Assembly: GCF_907164575.1 (NCBI RefSeq)
Contig: NZ_CAJQYY010000042.1
Span: forward strand, 1-35,783
Length of the DNA stretch: 35,783 nt
Source of the DNA: Paraburkholderia gardini
GTDB taxonomy: Bacteria > Pseudomonadota > Gammaproteobacteria > Burkholderiales > Burkholderiaceae
Direction: 5' to 3'
A program made the position numbers and the translations under genes. This document shows, piece after piece, positions 7,280 to 18,396 of this stretch. Each line of letters begins with the position of its first letter. The stretch's first letter is position 1. Under the pieces are notes generated by a model. The model was not told the DNA's origin and searched no databases. It saw only the letters and a program-made list of their open reading frames with translations.

Positions 7280-7675
7280 TTAAGCGACGTAGCAGATGAC
7301 TTCGCCGCCAACGCCCGTAGCACGCGCCTTGCGGTCCGTCATCACGCCCTTCGGCGTCGACACGATTGCCACGCCGAGGCCATTCATGACCGTCGGGATG
7401 TCGTTACGACCGCGATATACACGCAGACCAGGCTTCGAAACGCGTTCAAGGCGCTCGATAACCGGACGGCCCGCGTAGTACTTCAACGCGATGTTCAATT
7501 CAGATTTCGCACCTTCAGCCTTCACTGCGAAATCATCGATATAGCCTTCGTCCTTCAGGACCTGCGCAATCGCAACCTTCACTTTTGACGAGGGCATTGT
7601 CACCGAAACCTTCTCGACCATCTGCGCATTGCGGATGCGAGTCAGCATATCGGCGATAGGATCACTCATGCTCAT
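7280..7675 (-). CDS. rpsH: 30S ribosomal protein S8
   Basis: S8 is a primary 16S rRNA-binding protein of the central domain and, in E. coli, represses the spc operon by binding near the L5 start. The 131-residue product begins MSMSDPIADMLTRIRNAQ and ends with the conserved STPKGVMTDRKARATGVGGEVICYV. The first ATG has GGAG eight bases upstream; an alternative ATG two codons later gives a start nearer to the E. coli form. It lies 14 bases after rpsN. Confidence 0.97.
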   Translation of the reverse strand: MSMSDPIADMLTRIRNAQMVEKVSVTMPSSKVKVAIAQVLKDEGYIDDFAVKAEGAKSELNIALKYYAGRPVIERLERVSKPGLRVYRGRNDIPTVMNGLGVAIVSTPKGVMTDRKARATGVGGEVICYVA

Positions 7676-7689
7676 TTACGTTTCTCCTA

Positions 7690-7995
7690 TTACCAGCTCG
7701 CCTTGGTCAGGCCAGGGATCTCGCCGCGGAACGCGATTTCGCGAATCTTGTTACGCGCCAGCCCGAATTTACGGAACGTACCGCGCGGACGACCAGTGAT
7801 AGCGCAACGGTTGCGCTTACGGGTCGGGTTAGAGTTGCGCGGCAGTTGCTGCAGTTCCAGACGGGCTGCATAACGCTCTTCATCCGACTTGCTTTGGTCG
7901 TCGATGACCGCCTTCAGTTCAGCGCGCTTGGGAGCGAACTTGGCTGCGAGGCGTGCACGCTTCTTTTCACGTTCGATCAGTGCCAGTTTAGCCAC
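7690..7995 (-). CDS. rpsN: 30S ribosomal protein S14 (zinc-independent long form)
   Basis: The 101-residue product is an S14 of the 30S head, needed for late subunit assembly. It is the long, zinc-free type: the region NRCAITGRPRGTFRKFGLARNKIRE retains one cysteine rather than the CxxC pairs of the short zinc form. It starts at GTG, five bases after GAGG, giving the family N-terminus MAKLALIEREKKR. It is separated from rplE by seven bases and from rpsH by 14 bases. Confidence 0.96.
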   Translation of the reverse strand: MAKLALIEREKKRARLAAKFAPKRAELKAVIDDQSKSDEERYAARLELQQLPRNSNPTRKRNRCAITGRPRGTFRKFGLARNKIREIAFRGEIPGLTKASW

Positions 7996-8002
7996 GGTAA
8001 CC

Positions 8003-8542
8003 TCAGTTTCTGAACGGGAACTTGAAGCTGGCGAGCAGCGCCTTGGCTTCGTCGTCGGTCTTCGCGGTCGTCGTGATGCTGATGTTCAGCCCACGCAGCG
8101 CGTCGATTTTGTCGTAGTCGATTTCGGGGAAAATAATCTGCTCTTTCACACCGATGTTGTAGTTGCCGCGACCATCGAACGCACGACCCGACACGCCACG
8201 GAAGTCACGCACACGGGGGAGCGCGACCGTCACGAAACGGTCCAGAAATTCGTACATTGCCTGACCACGCAACGTGACCATTGCACCGATCGGATAGCCC
8301 TGACGGATCTTGAAGCCAGCGATTGCCTTGCGTGCCTTCGTGATCACCGGCTTCTGGCCAGCAATCTTCGTCAGGTCGCCAATGGCATTCTCGATGACTT
8401 TCTTGTCCGCAATCGCCTCACCCACACCCATGTTCAGGGTGATCTTGGTGATGCGCGGCACTTCCATCACGGATTTGTAACCGAACTTCTCGACGAGGCC
8501 GGGTACAACCTTCTCTTTGTAAAATTCTTGCAAACGAGCCAT
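8003..8542 (-). CDS. rplE: 50S ribosomal protein L5
   Basis: L5 binds 5S rRNA and forms part of the central protuberance and the B1b bridge to S13. The 179-residue product contains VPRITKITLNMGVGEAIADKK (about 28-48), the GFKIRQGYPIGAMVTLRG loop and the C-terminal IIFPEIDYDKIDALRGLNI strand region. The ATG matches the family start MARLQEFYKEKV. The gene sits 16 bases after rplX and seven before rpsN, and is the second-half starter of the usual spc order L14-L24-L5-S14-S8. Confidence 0.98.
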   Translation of the reverse strand: MARLQEFYKEKVVPGLVEKFGYKSVMEVPRITKITLNMGVGEAIADKKVIENAIGDLTKIAGQKPVITKARKAIAGFKIRQGYPIGAMVTLRGQAMYEFLDRFVTVALPRVRDFRGVSGRAFDGRGNYNIGVKEQIIFPEIDYDKIDALRGLNISITTTAKTDDEAKALLASFKFPFRN

Positions 8543-8558
8543 TTTTTACTCCGCAGCG

Positions 8559-8867
8559 TCAGGCGCTCAGCTCAGCACCGGTCGTCTTAAGGAAACGGAC
8601 TTTCTTGTCTCCCTCGACCTTGATGCCTACACGCGACGCCTTGCCATTCGCGTCGACCAATGCGACGTTCGAAATTTGCAGCGGCATCGTCTTGGCTTCC
8701 ACACCGCCCGTCGTTCCCTTCATCGGGTTCGGCTTGACGTGCTTCTTGACGAGGTTGATACCCTCGACAATCACTTTGCCTTCGCCAACGGACAGCACGA
8801 CGCCGCGCTTGCCTTTATCTTTGCCGGTGATGACGATAACTTCGTCACCTTTGCGAATCTTGTTCAT
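8559..8867 (-). CDS. rplX: 50S ribosomal protein L24
   Basis: L24 is one of the two initiator proteins of 50S assembly and lies near the peptide exit. The 102-residue product has an N-terminal KOW motif (IRKGDEVIVITGKDKGKRGVVLSV, about 4-27) and the conserved VEGINLVKKHVKPNP segment. The start ATG is preceded by AAGGAG in AAGGAGTCGCG. It follows rplN after nine bases and precedes rplE by 16 bases. Confidence 0.97.
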   Translation of the reverse strand: MNKIRKGDEVIVITGKDKGKRGVVLSVGEGKVIVEGINLVKKHVKPNPMKGTTGGVEAKTMPLQISNVALVDANGKASRVGIKVEGDKKVRFLKTTGAELSA

Positions 8868-8876
8868 CGCGACTCC

Positions 8877-9245
8877 TTACAGCACTTCAGGTGCCAGCGA
8901 AACGATCTTCATGAATCGTTCGCTGCGCAACTCGCGCGTGACAGGCCCGAAAATACGGGTGCCAATGGGCTCGAGCTTGGCATTCAACAGCACAGCTGCG
9001 TTGCCGTCGAACTTGATCAGCGAGCCGTCCTGACGGCGCACGCCCTTGGCGGTACGAACCACCACGGCGTTATAAATTTCGCCTTTCTTCACGCGCCCGC
9101 GCGGCGTTGCTTCTTTGACGGTCACCTTGATGATGTCGCCAATGCTGGCATAACGACGCTTCGAGCCGCCGAGCACCTTGATGCACATGACTTCACGCGC
9201 ACCTGTGTTGTCGGCCACTTCAAGCCGAGTTTCGGTCTGGATCAT
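8877..9245 (-). CDS. rplN: 50S ribosomal protein L14
   Basis: L14 lies at the 50S-30S interface and contacts the A-site side of 23S rRNA. The 122-residue product begins MIQTETRLEVADNTGAREVMCIKVLGGS and includes the basic loop ATPRGRVKKGEIYNAVVVRT, both standard for the family, and ends SLAPEVL. It is the first gene of the spc operon: a consensus -10 promoter lies about 220 bases upstream in a 289-base gap after rpsQ, leaving a long leader. The start ATG follows GGGAAAGATAAACC, a modest ribosome-binding site. Confidence 0.98.
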   Translation of the reverse strand: MIQTETRLEVADNTGAREVMCIKVLGGSKRRYASIGDIIKVTVKEATPRGRVKKGEIYNAVVVRTAKGVRRQDGSLIKFDGNAAVLLNAKLEPIGTRIFGPVTRELRSERFMKIVSLAPEVL

Positions 9246-9534
9246 GGTTTATCTTTCCCAACTTAATCCGGTCACACCACCATGGCGCACCCGGTCAGTC
9301 TTGGTCCCGTCAGCCAATCGGCTGCTTGGGTTAGAACAGCAGCGACGGCAAACGAAACCCGCCATCGCAATCCGGTGAATCCTTCGGAACAGACTGGCGC
9401 CTGCACCGCTTCCCCCACCAACTTCGCCCGCGACGGGGCTCCCATAAAAGAGGGAAGACCGAGATTATAACAAATAATCCCGGTCTTGCAAGCGAAACTT
9501 ACTGCGATTTCAACTACTTCGACAACTTGCGCCG
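9246..9534 (-). other. Long spc leader / rpsQ-rplN intergenic region
   Basis: This 289-base gap contains the spc promoter and inverted repeat (9455-9491) near its upstream end and about 215 bases of transcribed leader before rplN. I see no plausible conserved coding frame in the leader. A short CATGGTGGTGTGACCGG region near rplN and several GC-rich stems are possible but none is clearly a terminator. A leader of this length before a ribosomal-protein gene could hold feedback control, which is inference only. Confidence 0.5.
9464..9491 (-). promoter_or_regulatory. Promoter of the spc operon, nested in an inverted repeat
   Basis: The minus strand shows TTGCAA (9486-9491), 16 bases, then a consensus TATAAT (9464-9469) with an extended -10 TG one base upstream. 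A 14-bp inverted repeat (AAGACCGGGATTAT with ATAATCTCGGTCTT, 9455-9487, one G-T pair) encloses the -10, and CCCTCTTTT follows. In RNA arriving from the S10 operon, the repeat would form a terminator-like hairpin; in DNA, the same bases form the promoter for rplN. Confidence 0.8.
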
Positions 9535-9807
9535 TCAGATGACGCGAGCAGCCTCGATCAGGCGAGCCACTGTCCAAGCCTTCGTCTTCGAAATCGGACG
9601 GGTCTCCTGGATTTCAACGAGGTCACCCTCGTTGTACGTGTTTGCGTCGTCGTGTGCGTGGTATTTCTTCGAACGCACGACGTACTTGCCATAGATCGGG
9701 TGCTTCACGCGGTGCTCGACCAGCACAGTGACCGTCTTGTCCATCTTGTTGCTGACGACCTTGCCGACCAGCGTCCGCTTGAGCGAGGTTTTTACGCTAT
9801 CGTTCAT
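9535..9807 (-). CDS. rpsQ: 30S ribosomal protein S17
   Basis: S17 is an early-assembly 16S rRNA-binding protein with an OB fold. The 90-residue product contains RTLVGKVVSNKMDKTVTVLVE (about 11-31) and the conserved RPISKTKAWTVARLIEAA C-terminus. Its ATG overlaps the end of rpmC by four bases, which suggests translational coupling. It is the last gene of the S10 operon; downstream lies an inverted repeat that also carries the spc promoter. Confidence 0.97.
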   Translation of the reverse strand: MNDSVKTSLKRTLVGKVVSNKMDKTVTVLVEHRVKHPIYGKYVVRSKKYHAHDDANTYNEGDLVEIQETRPISKTKAWTVARLIEAARVI

Positions 9808-9998
9808 TTCTGGTTCGCCTTCTCAGTCAGGACGGTCCGCACACGAGCGATATCGCGACGGACCTTCTTCAGCTGGCTCGTATTCGTGAGCTGCTGGGTC
9901 GCGAGTTGCATGCGCAGACCGAATTGCGCCTTCAACAGGTCCGACAGCTCCTTGTTGAGCGCGGCCTGATCTTTCGGGTGAAGTTCGGAAGCCTTCAT
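9804..9998 (-). CDS. rpmC: 50S ribosomal protein L29
   Basis: L29 is a two-helix protein at the peptide exit tunnel, next to L23 and the docking site for trigger factor and SRP. The 64-residue product has the family pattern LLKAQFGLRMQLATQQLTNTSQLKKVRRDIARVRTVL. Two ATG codons stand in tandem; the second is chosen because GGAG then lies six bases upstream instead of three. The stop overlaps the rpsQ start by four bases. Confidence 0.96.
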   Translation of the reverse strand: MKASELHPKDQAALNKELSDLLKAQFGLRMQLATQQLTNTSQLKKVRRDIARVRTVLTEKANQK

Positions 9999-10008
9999 CA
10001 TCTACTCC

Positions 10009-10425
10009 TTAGGCGCCGAGCTGACGCACGATGAAGCTCGTCTTCAGCGGCAGCTTTGCTGCAGCCAGACGGAACGCTTCGCGTGCCAGCTCTTCGGTTA
10101 CGCCGTCCATTTCGTACAGCATCTTGCCCGGTTGAATCTCCGCGACGTAGTACTCTGGGTTACCTTTACCGTTACCCATACGTACTTCCGCCGGCTTATG
10201 CGAGATCGGCTTGTCCGGGAAGATGCGGATCCAGATGCGGCCACCACGCTTGATGTGGCGCGTCATTGCACGACGAGCCGCTTCAATCTGGCGCGCGGTC
10301 AAACGACCACGACCGATAGCCTTCAGACCGAATTCACCGAACGACACCGCGTTGCCACGGGTTGCGATACCGGTGTTACGACCCTTCTGCTCTTTGCGAT
10401 ACTTTCTGCGTTTCGGTTGCAGCAT
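10009..10425 (-). CDS. rplP: 50S ribosomal protein L16
   Basis: L16 organises the A-site tRNA-binding region of the 50S subunit. The 138-residue product begins MLQPKRRKYRKEQKGRN and carries the two family signatures KRGGRIWIRIFPDKPISHKP (about 59-78) and RMGNGKGNPEYYVAEIQPGK. The arginine in the KPAEVRMGNGKG segment is at the position hydroxylated by the RoxA/YcfD oxygenase in E. coli (Arg81). The gene is two bases after rpsC and ten before rpmC. Confidence 0.98.
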   Translation of the reverse strand: MLQPKRRKYRKEQKGRNTGIATRGNAVSFGEFGLKAIGRGRLTARQIEAARRAMTRHIKRGGRIWIRIFPDKPISHKPAEVRMGNGKGNPEYYVAEIQPGKMLYEMDGVTEELAREAFRLAAAKLPLKTSFIVRQLGA

Positions 10426-10427
10426 CG

Positions 10428-11234
10428 TTATTCTCCAGTCTTACCGTCGCCGCCGGTACCGCCCGTGCGACGGGGAGCGCCACGACGTGCACCTGCCGGC
10501 CCACCACCTTCACCATCGCGACGCGGGCGGCGATCGCCACCCGGACGTGCGTTGCGGCGCGGACGCTTTTCTTCGGCGACTTCTTCCACCACCGGTGCGT
10601 CGTTGCGGCCGAGCGTGTCGCCCTTGTAGACCCACACCTTCACGCCGATGATGCCGTACGTCGTCTTCGCTTCCGAAGTTGCGTAGTCGATATCGGCACG
10701 CAGCGTATGAAGGGGCACGCGACCTTCGCGATACCACTCCGTACGGGCGATTTCGATACCATTCAGACGGCCAGCGCTCATGATCTTGATGCCTTGAGCA
10801 CCCAGACGCATGGCGTTTTGCATCGCACGCTTCATCGCGCGGCGGAACATGATCCGACGCTCGAGCTGTTGCGTGATCGAATCGGCGATCAGTTGCGCGT
10901 CGGTTTCCGGCTTGCGGATTTCCTCGATGTTGACGTGGACCGGAACGCCCATGCGGCGTTGCAGCTCCGACTTCAGCAACTCGATATCCTCGCCCTTCTT
11001 GCCGATGACCACACCCGGACGCGAGCTATAAATCGTGATGCGCGCGTTTTTCGCCGGACGCTCGATAACGACGCGACCAACCGAAGCGTTTTTCAGCTTC
11101 TTTTTCAGGTATTCACGAACACCGATGTCTTCCTGCAACATCGCAGCGAAATTGGTGTTGTTCGCGTACCAACGCGATGCCCAATTGCGGCTGACGGCCA
11201 AACGGAAGCCAGTCGGATGAATTTTTTGTCCCAT
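10428..11234 (-). CDS. rpsC: 30S ribosomal protein S3 with Arg/Gly-rich C-terminal tail
   Basis: S3 lines the mRNA entrance and contributes to ribosomal helicase activity. The product has 268 residues, longer than the 233 of E. coli. It has a type II KH domain with the GKKG loop at 78-81 (VVIGKKGEDIELLKSE) and the C-terminal S3 domain with RRAMKRAMQNAMRLGAQGIKI (131-151). After about residue 210 a low-complexity tail follows: an acidic VVEEVAEE patch, then repeated RRPRR/GG stretches to the end. The tail is likely disordered and is typical, as far as I recall, of Burkholderiaceae. Gap to rplV is 11 bases. Confidence 0.98.
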   Translation of the reverse strand: MGQKIHPTGFRLAVSRNWASRWYANNTNFAAMLQEDIGVREYLKKKLKNASVGRVVIERPAKNARITIYSSRPGVVIGKKGEDIELLKSELQRRMGVPVHVNIEEIRKPETDAQLIADSITQQLERRIMFRRAMKRAMQNAMRLGAQGIKIMSAGRLNGIEIARTEWYREGRVPLHTLRADIDYATSEAKTTYGIIGVKVWVYKGDTLGRNDAPVVEEVAEEKRPRRNARPGGDRRPRRDGEGGGPAGARRGAPRRTGGTGGDGKTGE

Positions 11235-11245
11235 CGTATGACCCC

Positions 11246-11575
11246 TTAATTCCCGACCGTCACAGTGATGTGACAGGATTGCTTCTCGATACGATTACCG
11301 CGGCCTTTAGCGCGCGCGGTAAAACGCTTGAGCGAGGCAGCCTTGTCGACCATGATGCTCGTTACCTTGAGCTCGTCGATATCGGCGCCTTCGTTATGCT
11401 CCGCATTCGCGATCGCCGACAGCACGACCTTTTTCACGATTCCCGCAGCCTTCTTCGGCGAGAACGTCAGAACGTTCAACGCCTTGTCGACCGGCAAACC
11501 GCGGATCTGGTCAGCCACAAGGCGCGTTTTCTGCGCCGAGATGCGGGCACCGCGATGAATTGCTTTCACTTCCAT
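11246..11575 (-). CDS. rplV: 50S ribosomal protein L22
   Basis: L22 has a long beta-hairpin that forms part of the wall of the nascent-peptide tunnel near the macrolide site. The 109-residue product begins MEVKAIHRGARISAQKTRLVADQIRG and contains the tunnel hairpin with SLKRFTARAKGRGNRIEKQ (about 82-100), with no deletion in the loop associated with macrolide resistance. Two ATG codons stand in tandem; the second is chosen because AAGGGG (overlapping the rpsS stop) then lies six bases upstream. Confidence 0.97.
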   Translation of the reverse strand: MEVKAIHRGARISAQKTRLVADQIRGLPVDKALNVLTFSPKKAAGIVKKVVLSAIANAEHNEGADIDELKVTSIMVDKAASLKRFTARAKGRGNRIEKQSCHITVTVGN

Positions 11576-11585
11576 CATGAGCCCC

Positions 11586-11861
11586 TTATTTCTTGGCCTT
11601 CTTGTCGGCTGCGTGACCCTTGAACGTCCGGGTCAATGCAAACTCGCCAAGCTTGTGGCCGACCATATTTTCCGAGATGTACACCGGGACGTGTTGACGG
11701 CCGTTATGCACAGCAATCGTCAGACCGATGAAATCCGGCAGAATTGTCGAACGACGCGACCAGGTTTTGATCGGCTTCTTGTCACGCGCAGCGGCTGCCG
11801 ACTCAACTTTCTTCAGCAAATGGGCGTCGCAGAACGGACCTTTTTTTACAGAACGTGCCAT
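11586..11861 (-). CDS. rpsS: 30S ribosomal protein S19
   Basis: S19 forms the S13-S19 pair in the 30S head and takes part in the B1a bridge. The 91-residue product begins MARSVKKGPFCDAHLLKKV and includes TWSRRSTILPDFIGLTIAVHNGRQHVPV and the KLGEFALTRTF motif, all expected for the family. AAGGAG precedes the ATG. It follows rplB by ten bases and precedes rplV by ten. Confidence 0.98.
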   Translation of the reverse strand: MARSVKKGPFCDAHLLKKVESAAAARDKKPIKTWSRRSTILPDFIGLTIAVHNGRQHVPVYISENMVGHKLGEFALTRTFKGHAADKKAKK

Positions 11862-11871
11862 TGCTTACTCC

Positions 11872-12699
<828 letters not shown>

Positions 12700-12701
12700 G
12701 A

Positions 12702-13016
12702 TTACTTGGCCTCCGCTTCAAAGTTGATTTCCTGACCCGGCTTCAGGCAGACGTACGCCTTCTTCACGTCCTTGCGCTTGCCCATGAAGCGACCAAAGCG
12801 CTTGGCTTTGCCCTTCGCGACCAGCACGTTGACGGAATCGACTTCCACCTTGAACAGCAGCTCGACAGCAGCCTTGACTTCCTGCTTCGTAGCATCCGGC
12901 GCAACTTCGAACACAACCTGCTCGTTCTTGTCGGCCACCAGCGTCGCCTTTTCGGAGATCACCGGCGCGAGCAGAACCTGCATCAAACGATGATCGTTCT
13001 TGCGAATCTCGCTCAT
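12702..13016 (-). CDS. rplW: 50S ribosomal protein L23
   Basis: L23 sits at the tunnel exit and docks trigger factor, SRP and SecY. The 104-residue product carries MQVLLAPVISEKATLVADKNEQVVFEV (about 12-38) and the conserved tail region VNVLVAKGKAKRFGRFMGKRKDVKKAYVCL. The ATG overlaps the rplD stop by four bases (ATGA), so translation is likely coupled. Confidence 0.97.
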   Translation of the reverse strand: MSEIRKNDHRLMQVLLAPVISEKATLVADKNEQVVFEVAPDATKQEVKAAVELLFKVEVDSVNVLVAKGKAKRFGRFMGKRKDVKKAYVCLKPGQEINFEAEAK

Positions 13017-13633
13017 GACAGCAACTCCTCGATCTGGGCGACCGCAGCCTTCGTGATCAGGATCTTCTTGAAGTAGATCAGCGAGAGCGGGTCGGCGTAA
13101 CGCGGCTCGACAACTGCCACGTGGGCGAGGTTGCGCGACGCGAGGTACAGGTTTTCGTCAACCGTGTCGGTGATGACCAGCACGGAGTCGAGACCCATCG
13201 CCTTGAATTTTTCGGCCAGCAGCTTCGTCTTCGGGGCTTCGAGCGTCAGCTCGTCGACCACCGAAATGCGGCCTTCGCGGGCCAGCTGCGAGAAGATCGA
13301 GCAGAGACCTGCGCGATGCATCTTCTTGTTGACCTTGTGCGAAAAGTTTTCTTCCGGCGAATTCGGGAAGATACGGCCACCGCCGCGCCACAACGGGCTC
13401 GACGACATACCGGCACGAGCGCGGCCCGTACCCTTCTGGCGCCACGGCTTCTTGGTCGTGTGCTTGACCTGCTCACGATCCTTCTGCGCGCGGTTGCCGC
13501 TACGGGCATTCGCCTGGTAGGCCACCACGACCTGGTGAATCAGGGCTTCGTTGTAGTCACGGCCGAACACGACGTCCGACGCGCTAACAGCCGCGCCTTC
13601 CTGACCATTGGCATTCAGGAGCTTAAGTTCCAT
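13013..13633 (-). CDS. rplD: 50S ribosomal protein L4
   Basis: L4 contributes to the peptide tunnel constriction and, in E. coli, represses the S10 operon both by attenuation and at translation. The 206-residue product contains the long basic tunnel loop KKPWRQKGTGRARAGMSSSPLWRGGGRIFPNSPE (about 61-94) without deletions, and the C-terminal domain with DSVLVITDTVDENLYLASRNL. The ATG shares one base with the rplC stop (TAATG). The only promoter I see for this cluster is downstream of rpsJ, so any L4 feedback may act there. Confidence 0.98.
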   Translation of the reverse strand: MELKLLNANGQEGAAVSASDVVFGRDYNEALIHQVVVAYQANARSGNRAQKDREQVKHTTKKPWRQKGTGRARAGMSSSPLWRGGGRIFPNSPEENFSHKVNKKMHRAGLCSIFSQLAREGRISVVDELTLEAPKTKLLAEKFKAMGLDSVLVITDTVDENLYLASRNLAHVAVVEPRYADPLSLIYFKKILITKAAVAQIEELLS

Positions 13634-14292
13634 TATTTCGCTCCTTTCACGGCGCGCGTCTTCACAGCCGGCGTCACGAAAACCTTGCCGCCCTTCGCAC
13701 CCGGAACGGCACCCTTGACCAGCAACAACTTGCGGTCGGCGTCGATACGAGCGATTTCGAGGTTTTGCACGGTTACGGTGTCGTCACCCATGTGACCGGT
13801 CATGCGCTTACCCGGGAAAACACGACCCGGATCCTGCGCCATACCGATCGAACCCGGCACGTTGTGCGAGCGCGAGTTACCGTGCGATGCACGGCCGGAT
13901 GCGAAGTTGTAACGCTTGATGGTACCGGCGTAGCCCTTACCGATCGACACACCTTGCACGTCGACCTTCTGGCCTACTTCGAAGAGGTCGGGACCGACCA
14001 CGGTGCCGTTCGACAACTCGGCAGCCCTGGTGGCATCGATCTTGAATTCTTTGAGGATTTCACCGGCTTCGACGCCTGCTTTAGCAAGGTGACCTGCCAG
14101 CGGCTTCGTCACACGCGATGCACGGCGGGTACCGAATGCAACCTGAACGGCGGTGTAGCCGTCGGTTTCAACAGTCTTGATCTGCGTCACGCGGTTGTCG
14201 GACACGTCCAGCACGGTTACGGGAATCGAATCCCCGTCAGCCGTGAAGATACGGGTCATGCCAACCTTGCGACCTACGAGTCCAAGGCTCAT
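13633..14292 (-). CDS. rplC: 50S ribosomal protein L3
   Basis: L3 is an initiator of 50S assembly and sends a loop to the peptidyl-transferase centre. The 219-residue product begins MSLGLVGRKVGMTRIFTADG and contains SRSHNVPGSIGMAQDPGRVFPGKRMTGHMG; the glutamine in GMAQDP corresponds to the Gln150 methylated by PrmB in E. coli. The ATG six bases after GGAG is chosen over one four codons upstream that contains this GGAG. The 188-base gap from rpsJ holds a consensus promoter, so rplC is likely the first gene of its own transcript. Confidence 0.97.
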   Translation of the reverse strand: MSLGLVGRKVGMTRIFTADGDSIPVTVLDVSDNRVTQIKTVETDGYTAVQVAFGTRRASRVTKPLAGHLAKAGVEAGEILKEFKIDATRAAELSNGTVVGPDLFEVGQKVDVQGVSIGKGYAGTIKRYNFASGRASHGNSRSHNVPGSIGMAQDPGRVFPGKRMTGHMGDDTVTVQNLEIARIDADRKLLLVKGAVPGAKGGKVFVTPAVKTRAVKGAK

Positions 14293-14389
14293 CGTTTTCT
14301 CCATTCCCGACTGCGATTGGTCGGGGCTAATTTACAAAATGCCGATGTTTTTCGAACTGAATCGCACCGACTTTTTTGCGCAAATGCGC

Positions 14390-14430
14390 GAAAAGCCTTG
14401 CATTATAGCGAGGCTTTTCGTTTTCCGCAA
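14390..14430 (-). promoter_or_regulatory. Internal promoter between rpsJ and rplC, nested in an inverted repeat
   Basis: The minus strand reads TTGCGG (14425-14430), 17 bases, then consensus TATAAT (14402-14407). A perfect 9-bp inverted repeat (GAAAAGCCT with AGGCTTTTC, 14390-14419) encloses the -10 in its 12-base loop. A short hairpin GCGC-ATTT-GCGC followed by AAAAAA lies just downstream (14378-14389) and would be near the 5' end of the new RNA, about 100 bases before the rplC ATG. Because rpsJ lies upstream of this promoter, the S10 operon appears split. Confidence 0.8.
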
Positions 14431-14480
14431 GCAATCAATGACTTAGCATCATCCGGCAATCCGGACGCCGCCTGGAAGCC

Positions 14481-14792
14481 TTATTGCAGCTTGATCTCCA
14501 CGTCCACGCCAGCCGGCAGATCGAGCTTCATCAGCGCGTCAACCGTCTTGTCCGTCGGGTCGACGATGTCCATCAGGCGTTGGTGTGTACGGATTTCGAG
14601 CTGATCGCGCGACGTTTTGTTGACGTGCGGCGAGCGCAGGATGTCGAAACGCTGGATGCGCGTCGGCAGGGGTACCGGACCACGAACGATAGCGCCAGTC
14701 CGCTTGGCCGTATCAACAATTTCAGCTGCCGATTGATCGATCAGACGATAGTCGAACGCCTTCAGGCGAATGCGGATTTTCTGGTTCTGCAT
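14481..14792 (-). CDS. rpsJ: 30S ribosomal protein S10 / NusE
   Basis: S10 is a 30S head protein and, as NusE, a transcription antitermination factor that links NusG to the ribosome. The 103-residue product begins MQNQKIRIRLKAFDYRLIDQ and contains GPVPLPTRIQRFDILRSPHVNK (about 38-59) and the MDIVDPTDKTVDALMKLDLP tail. The ATG is preceded by AAGGAA. An upstream frame extension is not supported by the family. It lies between the tufA terminator hairpin (about 43 bases upstream) and the rplC promoter; I see no clear promoter of its own, so it may depend on readthrough from tufA. Confidence 0.98.
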   Translation of the reverse strand: MQNQKIRIRLKAFDYRLIDQSAAEIVDTAKRTGAIVRGPVPLPTRIQRFDILRSPHVNKTSRDQLEIRTHQRLMDIVDPTDKTVDALMKLDLPAGVDVEIKLQ

Positions 14793-14834
14793 GACGATTC
14801 CTTGAAAAGAGCGAGGCAGCATTGCGCCGCCAGA

Positions 14835-14884
14835 CAATAAAAGAACGAAGAGCCGGACACCCACCGCGGGCGGGCGCCCGGCTC
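14835..14884 (-). terminator. Terminator-like hairpin after tufA
   Basis: After tufA the minus strand has GAGCCGG (14878-14884) pairing with CCGGCTC (14850-14856), extended inward by GCGCCC/GGGTGT with two G-T pairs, giving about 13 bp of stem. It is followed by TTCGTTCTTTTATTG, an interrupted T-run. This looks like an imperfect intrinsic terminator or attenuator at the end of the str operon, before rpsJ. Confidence 0.65.
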
Positions 14885-14921
14885 CGGGCACCACATCTAC
14901 TACAACTGCAATCCGTCTATT

Positions 14922-16112
<1,191 letters not shown>

Positions 16113-16160
16113 GTTTCTCTTCTTTCAAAAAAGTTGATCGTTGAATGACTTGCCGCGCGA

Positions 16161-18263
<2,103 letters not shown>

Positions 18264-18322
18264 TTTGATCCTCTATTGGGATAACGCGATGCGAGAAAAT
18301 GCCGATCGCGCTGTAACACAAA

Positions 18323-18354
18323 CGGGCGAGGCGCTTTGTAAGCGCACCCGCCCG
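18323..18354 (-). promoter_or_regulatory. Strong hairpin in the rpsG-fusA gap
   Basis: On the minus strand CGGGCGGG-T-GCGCTT pairs with AAGCGCCTCGCCCG around a three-base ACA loop, about 14 bp with a one-base bulge and one G-T pair. It is followed by TTTGTGTT. It could attenuate transcription between rpsG and fusA, or protect processed RNA ends. The T-run is too broken to call a full terminator. Confidence 0.55.
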
Positions 18355-18396
18355 GAATTTCTTTCCGATTTTTCTACTAACCCGGGGTCGGGAAGC

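Noticed and set aside
9272..9577. A 101-codon minus-strand frame in the rpsQ-rplN gap
   Set aside because: It runs across the spc promoter and into rpsQ in another frame; no recognisable protein.
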